DNA from: Macquaria australasica | Taxonomy: Eukaryota; Chordata; Actinopteri; Centrarchiformes; Percichthyidae | Assembly (NCBI GenBank): GCA_005408345.1 | Contig: SEMN01001367.1 | Coordinates: forward strand, 1-64,000 | Direction of reading: 5' to 3' | Length of the DNA: 64,000 nucleotides | In this document: piece by piece, positions 1 to 7,651 of the stretch | Layout: each line of letters opens with the position of its first letter | Numbering within the stretch: the first letter of the stretch is position 1 | The notes under the pieces: model-generated | Database searches by the model: none | Seen by the model: the letters and a program-made list of their open reading frames with translations, nothing else | Told to the model about the DNA's origin: nothing | Position numbers and translations under genes: made by a program

Positions 1-744
1 CCACAAACTCAGGAACAATGGCATTTCCACCTGCAACCAATTTGATTGTTTTAAGCATTTTCCGGACATATTTGTTGTTTTAAGTTAGCTAGCGAGGTAC
101 CTTTAACATCTGAGAATGTTGCCGGTAATGTAAACATAAGGCACGTGCATACTGTAATGATGTGATGAAGTTGTGTGATTCCACAACAACACAGCGAAAC
201 GTGGTACAGAACTTTCTGTTCATTCGGCTTAGGTGCTGTTAAAAAAAACACTTACATGCTGCAGCTAAGTCCAAAAAGACAAAAAAAAAAAATAGGTTAA
301 ATCAACTCCTCTTTGAAAAATGGAATATTATAATTTTAATATTGGGATTGAACATTGTTCACTGTTGAAGTAGTACAATTACATTGTACAAGAGTTTCTT
401 ATGTTCCAGTCACTCAAGTGTGTGTACACTATCTCAGTGTATACTTACACTCACACTACCTCAAACTAAATTATGTGCACTGATTCCTCATATTCTCTTC
501 TGTTTTGACTTCTAGAAAAATGATAGATCAGGGTGGGTCTTCGCAGGTGAGTGTTATGATATCATGAGTATGCACTTAACATGAGATTAATGGTGTTTTT
601 TCTAAGTGAATGAGTGATAGGTCATATTTATGTGTTTCCCTGGAACTGTGCCTTGACTAGAGAAAACAGTCACGTTTCACTGGAGCTGTGCCATGAGTGG
701 CCATCATACCTGCCAATATTTAGGTTTCAAAATACGGGAGGTGT
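1..744. other. Unassigned AT-rich DNA
   Basis: No convincing gene is seen. Around 513-546 a short stretch starting with an ATG is bounded by a possible acceptor (cttctag) and a possible donor (cag/gtgagt). It could be a small exon encoding about nine residues, but nothing else supports it. The rest is AT-rich with short simple runs. Confidence 0.4.
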
Positions 745-1161
745 TGTGATCACAGGTGAGAACCCAAACGCAGACTGAGGCACTGGAGAGAAGCAAGCAG
801 AGTTGGCAGGCAGGCAGGCAAGCAATGATCCAAGGAAGAACACTGGAGACAAGAGAGTATAATTAACTTGGAACAAGACACAGCAAAGTAAAGTAAAGGA
901 CTAACTAGTGTTATTTAGTTAGCAGCCAAGAACACACACTACCACTGTAGTTGACTCAGTGATCTGGCGATGAATGACTAAAGGACCGGGGTATATATGC
1001 TGCAGGCTGATGAAGCTGATGGAAGGCAGGTGTGCGTAATTAGGTCAAGCAGCAGGTGTGTCAGAGGGAGCTCAGCCAGGTCATGTCGACCCAAACAGGA
1101 GACACAGAGGGGAAGGGAAACGGGAGAGAAACAAGACACAAAAAACACCAAGACCATCACA
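745..1161 (-). mobile_element. Non-autonomous DNA element with short TIRs
   Basis: A roughly 415-bp repeat starts with TGTGAT and ends with ATCACA. The flanks GGAGGTGT and GGAGGTTA look like an imperfect 8-bp target duplication, which would fit a hAT-type insertion. It contains the block (reverse strand) 'ctgcgtttgggttctcacc' that recurs in variant form in the elements at 14729-15137 and 44041-44757, plus a central TATATA segment. No transposase is encoded. Classification to a named family is inference. Confidence 0.5.
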
Positions 1162-2048
1162 GGAGGTTACTTAACACACACACCATTTCTTGCTCCAATA
1201 ATACCTTCATATTTTTCCTGTTGAAATGTGTGTCATTTCGTAGCTATCAATGACAGCAGCTTGATCCACATTTTTTTTTGTTGTACTGTTGCACAGTAAC
1301 CAATTATGTCATGCTGTGTTCCAACAACATATTTTTACATTTACAACAAAATTACAACACATTTACAACATCAGTATCCATTACTGAGCATTAATGAGCT
1401 GTACTACAGGGTATTTAATTTCTTCTGCCCTGCTGGACCTACCGGTGAACACTTCCATACAAACACTCTTCACGTGTACCAGCGTCTTTCCAAAAAAATT
1501 TAAATGCAGATAAGGTAGCCAAAGGCACAAAATATGGCATGCACAATTTTTAAGAAAAATGTGTAAAATAATGGACAGTACGTACATACTTTTTTACGTA
1601 CGTATACTACCTGCTTGCAATTTTAATGAGTGTCAACATTTAAGACACTGATTTTGATTTTTACATTAAGTCAGAATTAAAAAATGGAATTTCAACTGAG
1701 AGCATAGAGTAATAACATTTCAATCAGGAGAGACTTCATCATGAGTGAGTTATTGACTTGCATTATCTGATGAGAAATGTGAAGAGGGTGCTGCTGTAGC
1801 TGTAGGTGCCGAGGCTGCAGCTGTTGTTGCTCAGTCTAGAGTGTTATATACCACTATATAGGCAGAATCTGTGCAACCTAGGATATAACCTTCTGCCTCT
1901 CTCTCTGCTGCCTCGTATCACTTCGCTAAGCCCCTCCCACCAAACCCACAACTTCGACAGGCAGCAGAAGGAGTCGGTTCCTCAGTGAAACTGTATCCCT
2001 CAAGTTTCAGGATTTTCAGCAGGATTTTCCTCCACTGAATCAGGTTTC
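1162..2048. other. Unassigned DNA left of the DIRS element
   Basis: No gene or recognisable element was identified. The short ORFs here have no protein-like composition. Confidence 0.4.
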
Positions 2049-2220
2049 TATTTCGTATAGGCTTCGCCCTCTAAGGCTATCGCTAGTGGGTTTATCCCTC
2101 ACGCGCATGCGCAGCACTGAAAAACTTAAGTCCACGCCCACCTGCGTGATGGGCCTCATCCACGGTCTCACCCTGTGTATAAATTGGACTGAGACCGTGC
2201 AATCGGCTCCCCATTTTTAT
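2049..2220 (+). repeat. DIRS left inverted terminal repeat
   Basis: The stretch with the gcgcatgcgcagcactg core and the segment reading 'ctgagaccgtgcaatcggct' is repeated as reverse complement near 6405-6590 with only scattered mismatches. The outermost ~20 bases differ between the two ends, and each end is instead represented in the internal complementary region. Confidence 0.88.
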
Positions 2221-2245
2221 TCAGCGACTGAACAACTGAACAACT

Positions 2246-2359
2246 ATGTCTAAGAGCGAAGAAAAAAGATCTACGGAGCGAGGCGTCATCAGGGTCTGCA
2301 CCGGCTGCAACGTTGGCTACATCATGAGCCACGACCTGCACGACTGCTCCACTGGATGA
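2246..2359 (+). CDS. DIRS gag-like N-terminal ORF, short
   Basis: A 37-residue ORF begins just after the left ITR. It has a lysine/glutamate-rich start followed by a Cys-x2-Cys...His-x3-His-x-Cys pattern, as at the start of DIRS first ORFs. It ends in TGA, and one base later another ATG opens a different frame (2361-2882). Known DIRS gag proteins are several hundred residues, so this is a truncated gag or one that needs a frame change. The start was chosen as the first ATG after the ITR. That the protein is gag rests on position and cysteine pattern only. Confidence 0.5.
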   Translation: MSKSEEKRSTERGVIRVCTGCNVGYIMSHDLHDCSTG

Positions 2360-2360
2360 C

Positions 2361-2882
2361 ATGAGCGGGGCCTTCCTCCCTGCCCAGCCGGTCAGGCGGG
2401 ACCCCGTGTGGCCATGTTTCCCGGCCATCAACAAGTACCAGGATGGGGCAGCAGCGGACCCTCGGAACCTGAAGGCCCCGGTGTCCACCTACATCCCCAT
2501 CACCAATGCTTATGTGAATACTGCGTGTATGTTTGAAAGTTTTGAGATAAAACAAAAACATCGTCCCCTAGAGAGCAGTTGTCCTGATAACCAGTTTGCA
2601 CCTGACTCATCTGACTCAGCAGCAGCTGTTACACACACATTCCCCACACTGTGTGAGCCGGCCGCCTCTAATCCTCCGGTTAGTCAGCGGCACGGACTCA
2701 CGTCGCCTAAGCAGCACACTCCCTCTGTCATTCGTTCAGAGGTGTTCCCCACACATGGTGTTTCTGCTGTGACGCCCCCCTATGAGCCCACGAGCGCTGT
2801 TACGTCTCGTGTGGACAGCGCACACGCATCCATGTCTGCGTCTGGCGTCTCCTCACTCGTCAGTGTGTGTGAGTGTGTTTGA
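2361..2882 (+). CDS. DIRS first-region ORF, product not recognised
   Basis: A 173-residue ORF follows the short cysteine-containing ORF, separated by one base and in another frame. The N-terminal third is proline-rich and the rest is rich in Ser, Thr, Pro and Ala, with no recognisable domain. Position between the left ITR and the RT suggests the remainder of gag. I could not recognise homology. Confidence 0.4.
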   Translation: MSGAFLPAQPVRRDPVWPCFPAINKYQDGAAADPRNLKAPVSTYIPITNAYVNTACMFESFEIKQKHRPLESSCPDNQFAPDSSDSAAAVTHTFPTLCEPAASNPPVSQRHGLTSPKQHTPSVIRSEVFPTHGVSAVTPPYEPTSAVTSRVDSAHASMSASGVSSLVSVCECV

Positions 2883-2924
2883 CACAACAGCACGTTCACG
2901 GGCTCTCTCCTAAACGGCGGCTGT

Positions 2925-4949
2925 GTGATGCTGGGCTCTCCGGCCGTTGCGCATCTCCTCCCCCGCTATGGCCGGCTGCGAGTCCAGCTCAGCCCTTTCG
3001 GTCCGAGCCCCCCATGGGTTGCACCGGAGACAGACGCTCCGGCTCATGCGACGGCGGCGAGGGCTCTCTCTCGGCTCGTCTCCATGACGAGCATGGCGCA
3101 AACAAATGTACGCCCGCTTTCAGAGCGTTGCTCAGAGTGGCGGCGCGTATGTTTGATGGACAGCTGGATGAGCAGGCTGATCGACAGAGGTTACACTCTG
3201 CAGTTCGCCGCTCCCCCCCCGCGGTTCAACGGGATACTGGAAACAGTTTTATCATCCCAGGAACACTGCCTCGCTCTCCAGTCAGAGCTGCGGGAACTAC
3301 TGTTGAAAGATGTGATTTCCAGAGTTCCTCAGGGGGAAGAGAATCAGGGGTTTTACTCCCGTTATTTTCTCGTTCCGAAAAAAACGGGGGGGATGAGGCC
3401 CATTCTCGATTTGTCTGTGTTCAACAAATCGATAATGTCCAGACCTTTTCACATGTTAACGATCAGGCGGGTGCTGGAATGTGTTCACCAGGGAGACTGG
3501 TTCACTTCCATAGACCTGAAGGACGCGTATTTTCACGTCCCCATCGTCCCGAAACACAGGAAATTCCTGCGTTTCTCATTTCAGGGGACGCAGTATCAGT
3601 ACAACCGTCTGCCGTTCGGCTACTCCCTGGCTCCACGCACCTTTTCAAAATGCGTGGAGACGGCTCTGGAGCCGTTACGCAGGTCGGGGATGAGAGTGTT
3701 ATTTTATCTGGACGATCTGCTTGTGCTGGCTCGCTCCAGGGCGGAAGCTGCGTCACAGACGGAAACGCTGGTGACGCATCTGTTGCGACTGGGCTTCACA
3801 ATAAACTGGAAAAAGAGCTCGCCTCTTCCCTCCCAGCTGATTGTTTATCTGGGAGTGGAGTTGAATTCGGCCGGCATGAGAGCGCGGCTCTCACAGCAGA
3901 GAATGGAGACGCTGTGCGCTCTTCTCCGCCGCGTCACGCCGCACAGTGTTGTGACGGCTCTCTCTGTCATGCAGCTACTGGGCATGATGTCTGCGGCTCA
4001 CACAGTGGTTCCCCTGGGCCTCCTTCACATGAGACGGCTGCAGAGGTGGTTCATTCGTCTGCGCGTCGATCCTGTGCGTCAACGGAGGCGCATGGTTTTC
4101 GTTCCTCCATCAGTGGGCTCCGATTTGGCTTACTGGAGGAATCCCCACGTCCTGTCAGCGGGAGTGCCGCTGGGCAGGGCTGCGTCTCACATCTCAGTGT
4201 TCACAGACGCGTCTCTCTCAGGATGGGGGGGGACGTGTCTGTCGCGGGTTGTGGGAGGACGGTGGCCGGCACTCATGTCTCTCCACATAAACGCGCTGGA
4301 ATTGCTCACTGTGTGGAAAGTGGTTCGACACTTCGCCCCGCTGTTGCGGAAACAGCACGTGCTGATCCGCACGGACAACAGGGCCACAGCAGCCTACATA
4401 AATCGCCAGGGAGGAGTGCGTTCCGCTCAGCTTCTGAACATAGCCAGACGGCTGTTACGCTGGGCGCACACACACTTGCTCTCCATCAGAGCGTGCTACA
4501 TTCCCGGCGAATTGAACAGGGGGGCGGATATTATGTCGAGAGGGGGCCCTCGCCAGGGGGATTGGAGCCTCCACCCCGAATTGATCGACCAGATCTGGCT
4601 CAGGTTCGGCGAGGCAGAGGTGGATCTGTTCGCCACGCGAGAGAACGCGCAATGCGCGCTCTGGTTCTCTCTGAGCGCACGAGACGATCCTCCACTGGGA
4701 GTGGACGCGTTTGCGCATCAGCCGTGGCCCACTGTGCTTCTGTATGCTTTTCCACCGGTTCCGCTGATCCCGCGGTTTCTGGACCGGGTGCGGGAGGAGC
4801 GGCTGTCCGCGATTTTGATAGCTCCAGAGCGCACGGGCGCGTCATGGTTTCCGTGCCTGCGGCGGCTGTTGTCGGGCCGCCCATGGAGACTGCCGTGGGG
4901 GGGGACGCTCTCTCTCAGGCGGAGGGGGCGATCAGGAATTATCCGATGA
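2925..4949 (+). CDS. DIRS reverse transcriptase / RNase H polyprotein
   Basis: This 674-residue uninterrupted ORF copies the element RNA into DNA. From about residue 150 it shows the RT fingers and palm: GGMRPILDLSVFNK, then motif A SIDLKDAYFHVPI, a LPFGYSLAPRTFSK motif, and the active-site YLDD near residue 260. An RNase H domain follows near residues 420-540 (VFTDASLSGWGG, INALELL, IRTDNRATAAYIN, ELNRGADIMSR). The C-terminal part (DLFATREN..., LYAFPP) resembles the segment after RNase H in DIRS proteins that is often described as methyltransferase-like; that assignment is tentative. The first ATG in the open frame was used, and the true start may be upstream. It ends 13 bases before the recombinase ORF. 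Confidence 0.9.
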   Translation: MMLGSPAVAHLLPRYGRLRVQLSPFGPSPPWVAPETDAPAHATAARALSRLVSMTSMAQTNVRPLSERCSEWRRVCLMDSWMSRLIDRGYTLQFAAPPPRFNGILETVLSSQEHCLALQSELRELLLKDVISRVPQGEENQGFYSRYFLVPKKTGGMRPILDLSVFNKSIMSRPFHMLTIRRVLECVHQGDWFTSIDLKDAYFHVPIVPKHRKFLRFSFQGTQYQYNRLPFGYSLAPRTFSKCVETALEPLRRSGMRVLFYLDDLLVLARSRAEAASQTETLVTHLLRLGFTINWKKSSPLPSQLIVYLGVELNSAGMRARLSQQRMETLCALLRRVTPHSVVTALSVMQLLGMMSAAHTVVPLGLLHMRRLQRWFIRLRVDPVRQRRRMVFVPPSVGSDLAYWRNPHVLSAGVPLGRAASHISVFTDASLSGWGGTCLSRVVGGRWPALMSLHINALELLTVWKVVRHFAPLLRKQHVLIRTDNRATAAYINRQGGVRSAQLLNIARRLLRWAHTHLLSIRACYIPGELNRGADIMSRGGPRQGDWSLHPELIDQIWLRFGEAEVDLFATRENAQCALWFSLSARDDPPLGVDAFAHQPWPTVLLYAFPPVPLIPRFLDRVREERLSAILIAPERTGASWFPCLRRLLSGRPWRLPWGGTLSLRRRGRSGIIR

Positions 4950-4962
4950 TAGGCCAACGCTT

Positions 4963-6018
4963 GTGGGCTTGGCTCCTGAACGGGACCGCTTAGAGAGGAT
5001 GGGCCTCTCTAGTGAGGTCGTGCGTACTATTCAGAACGCCAGGGCTGCGTCTACCAGAGCGTCTTACACAGCCAAATGGTCAGCTTTTCAGCGCTGGTGT
5101 GTGGAAAAGACTCTGGACCCCGTGGCGTGTCCTCTGCCTCACGTGCTGTCGTTCCTTCAGCAGTTGGTGGATAGGAATTTGGCCTTCAGCACAGTTAAAA
5201 CGTATGCGGCGGCCATATCATCTTGTCACGAGGGCTTCGGTGACAGATCGGTGTTTAGCCACCCTCTTTTGAAACGGTTTCTGAGGGGCGTGCGGAGACA
5301 CAGGCCTGTGGCTCGCTCTCTCGCTCCTCAGTGGGATCTGGCGTTGGTTTTACGCGCGCTGGTTAAAGCGCCGTTTGAACCTCTGGATCAGGTTCCGCTT
5401 AAGTTTCTGTCTGTCAAGACTGCGTTGCTTTTGGCCTTGACGTCTGCGAAGAGGGTGAGTGATCTATCTGCTCTTTCTGTGGCTCCATCATGTCTCCGCA
5501 TTCAAGGAGATTGCAGCTCTGCTATTTTACGGCCTAACCCGGCTTTTACGCCGAAGTGCATTAATAGTTCGTTCAGATCGAGAGTGATAACATTGGACGG
5601 GTTTAGCCTTCCTCCTCACCGGTCTGAGGAGGAGGCCACGTCTCATCTCCTCTGCCCGGTGCGTGCGCTGTCCTGCTACGTTGCGTGCACGGCTGCGTTG
5701 CGCCGTTCCCAGCGTTTGTTTGTGCACTACAGGGAGCAGTCCCAGGGACTTCCTCTGTCTGCACAGCGTCTGTCACACTGGCTGTGTGAGGCTGTCTCAC
5801 AAGCGTATCTTTCCTCTGGAGTGGACCCTCCGGAGAACATCAGGGCGCATTCTACGAGAGGAATTTCATCTTCCACGGCTCTGCATGGAGGGATGACGGT
5901 GGAAGACATATGTACTGCAGCATCATGGTCTTCCCCCTGTTCTTTCATTCGTTTTTATCTGCGGGATGTTTCCCGTTTTTCTATGACGCACTCTGTACTG
6001 AGTGTTCTGTCAGAGTGA
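4963..6018 (+). CDS. DIRS tyrosine recombinase (integrase)
   Basis: This intact 351-residue ORF is the phage-integrase-type enzyme that inserts circular DIRS DNA. The N-terminal half has the SAM-like core-binding segment (STRASYTAKWSAFQRWC). Catalytic residues are visible in the expected order: Arg in TSAKRVSDL near residue 165, the His-x-x-Arg box HSTRG at about 296-299, a Trp in AASW, and the nucleophile Tyr at about 332 in IRFYLRDVS. It follows the RT ORF closely, and the following 240 bases lead to the internal complementary region. No frame break is seen, so the protein could be active. Confidence 0.9.
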   Translation: MGLAPERDRLERMGLSSEVVRTIQNARAASTRASYTAKWSAFQRWCVEKTLDPVACPLPHVLSFLQQLVDRNLAFSTVKTYAAAISSCHEGFGDRSVFSHPLLKRFLRGVRRHRPVARSLAPQWDLALVLRALVKAPFEPLDQVPLKFLSVKTALLLALTSAKRVSDLSALSVAPSCLRIQGDCSSAILRPNPAFTPKCINSSFRSRVITLDGFSLPPHRSEEEATSHLLCPVRALSCYVACTAALRRSQRLFVHYREQSQGLPLSAQRLSHWLCEAVSQAYLSSGVDPPENIRAHSTRGISSSTALHGGMTVEDICTAASWSSPCSFIRFYLRDVSRFSMTHSVLSVLSE

Positions 6019-6261
6019 TTGGATTATGGTTGTAGGCTTTATTGTGTTTTTAGCCTTACTTCCCTCACGGTGTATGTCAGGTTTGTTATGGTGCTTGTGT
6101 CACTTGAGTGCCTGTGGTGAGGTTGGGTGCGCTGCGCCGTTTTTGCGGGATGCAGCGCCGTGGCTTGTATTTTTGTTCTCTCCCTTTTTATTGGATCAGG
6201 GTGTGTTATGCTTGTGGTACCGGACGGACCCAGTGAGGCATAGACTATATCCTGCTTCGCC

Positions 6262-6366
6262 CTTAACCCACTAGCGATAGCCTTAGAGGGCGAAGCCTAT
6301 ACGAAATACAACGTTGGTTACGTATTGTAACCCCAGATTCTATGAGTATAGGCGCAGCCCTCTAAG
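6262..6366. repeat. DIRS internal complementary region
   Basis: Bases 6262-6301 are the reverse complement of the left terminus (2049-2090). Bases from about 6310 to 6366 are the reverse complement of the right terminus (6541-6604). A few bases join the two halves, which gives the sequence of the circle junction. Confidence 0.88.
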
Positions 6367-6404
6367 ATCTGGGCCTCACTGGTTTCCTGGATGGCTGAAG
6401 AAAA

Positions 6405-6604
6405 AGCTAATTTGGGAGCCGATTGTACGGTCTCAGTCCAATTTATACACAGGGTGAGACCGTGGATGAGGCCCATCACGCAGGTGGGCGTGGACTTAAG
6501 TTTTTCAGTGCTGCGCATGCGCGCGAGGGATAAACCCACTAGCGATAGCCTTAGAGGGCTGCGCCTATACTCATAGAATCTGGGGTTACAATACGTAACC
6601 AACG
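6405..6604 (-). repeat. DIRS right inverted terminal repeat
   Basis: This is an inverted copy of the left ITR (2055-2215), including the gcgcatgcgc core and the 'gtgggcgtggacttaag' block. Its outer end 'ggggttacaatacgtaacc' is unique to this side and to the internal complementary region. Confidence 0.88.
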
Positions 6605-7232
6605 GTCTCCTCCAAGGTTCCTAATTTCAACTGGTACAATATCATGCGGACAAGAGCACACCCCAGTACTATATGAAATCAACGCTTTGGCTACCAATTA
6701 GTCTGAGTAGGCCTATATATTTAAGATCTTAATATCTGTCTTTAAATCATGCACTTTCCCTCCAGGTTTTGTAGTTGAATATGTTTCTTGTAGATACCTC
6801 AGATCCAGAGACTTAGTGTTCACAACACATCAGACGAACTGGGAACCTGCCTTCTGCTTTTTTGGACTCCAACTCTTTAATATAATCCCTCTGGATCTGA
6901 AGACAAGACCATCAATTGAGGTTTTTAATCACTGGTTCAAACTCAACAAAACTTTCAATGTTTTTTATTTTTATCATAATCAATAATATAACATACATGA
7001 GAACTCTACAAAATTTTGAAAATATTATTACTTAATAGTAATTTGTATGGAGTATAATTAAACGTTTTACAAGTGAATGAAAGGAAACAGTAAAAAATTA
7101 TACACAGTGTGAAAATAATCAGGCTTTTTTATTTACACTACCAACTTTTTCAGGTAATTCTAAATTTCTAAAGTTTAAGTTGTGGGGGAGGGGTGATGAT
7201 TTCATAACCTAAGTTACTTTTGTTTTTCACAG
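6605..7232. other. Unassigned AT-rich DNA between DIRS and the KDZ gene
   Basis: No element or gene is recognised. The stretch is very AT-rich from 6950 to 7130 and probably belongs to an intron or flank of the decayed KDZ gene to the right. Confidence 0.35.
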
Positions 7233-7650
7233 GTTCACATCAGACGTTCTCTGATGTTACATCATTATTGGCCTGTGCTGGTTCTGAATGTGCCTTCTGT
7301 CAACAAAAGGAACTCGCAAATAAGCATCACCTTTACAAAAAGCATCTCAGAGAAGCAGTTTATTTTTTGGGAAACAATCAAGGTATGGAGTAAAGCTGAA
7401 CTATAGAGAGATGTATGGTGTCATTTAATTGTTTTAATTTGGAGATTGTAATGCATTTTACCAATTTCTTGAACTTGGCTTTCAGAGAAATTAGTGGTGG
7501 TCTGCTTCTGCAAGGACAGCAGACAAGCATCCAGAAGCCATTACCATTGCCCATTTTGCAATTTTAGTACTTTAACACGGTCATGCTACTTCATAAAGCA
7601 TTTAAAAGGCATACATGATAAGTGTTCTGCTGCGGCATCTATAAACATTT
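7233..7650 (+). pseudogene. Two C2H2-like zinc-finger exons
   Basis: Exon 7233-7382 follows a 'tttttcac/ag' acceptor and ends in AAG/gtatgg. It encodes a finger with Cys-x2-Cys and His-His-x4-His spacing (CAFCQQKELANKHHLYKKH). Exon 7486 onward follows 'ctttcag' and continues the reading frame across the intron. It encodes a second finger (HCPFCNF...CYFIKHLKGIH). The second exon runs into the 3' end of a LINE at 7652, so its donor is lost or displaced. Such fingers usually bind DNA or RNA. Whether they belong to the KDZ gene downstream is not proven. Confidence 0.55.
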
Positions 7651-7651
7651 T

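Larger units (their letters stand above)
2049..6604 (+). mobile_element. Complete DIRS-type tyrosine-recombinase retrotransposon
   Basis: This 4.55-kb element has the full DIRS architecture. An outer repeat at 2049-2220 is matched in inverted orientation at 6405-6604. The order is gag-region ORFs, an RT/RNase H ORF, a tyrosine recombinase ORF, then an internal complementary region at 6262-6366. The first part of that region is the reverse complement of the left terminus and the second part is the reverse complement of the right terminus. This is the arrangement expected for replication through a circular intermediate and recombinase integration, in place of an LTR and DDE integrase. The two enzymatic ORFs are uninterrupted. 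The gag region looks short or broken. Confidence 0.92.

Noticed and set aside
2873..4993. 706-residue plus-strand ORF overlapping the DIRS RT
   Set aside because: It is a shadow frame; composition is Arg/Ser/Gly-rich with no motif, while the other frame has the complete RT/RNase H.
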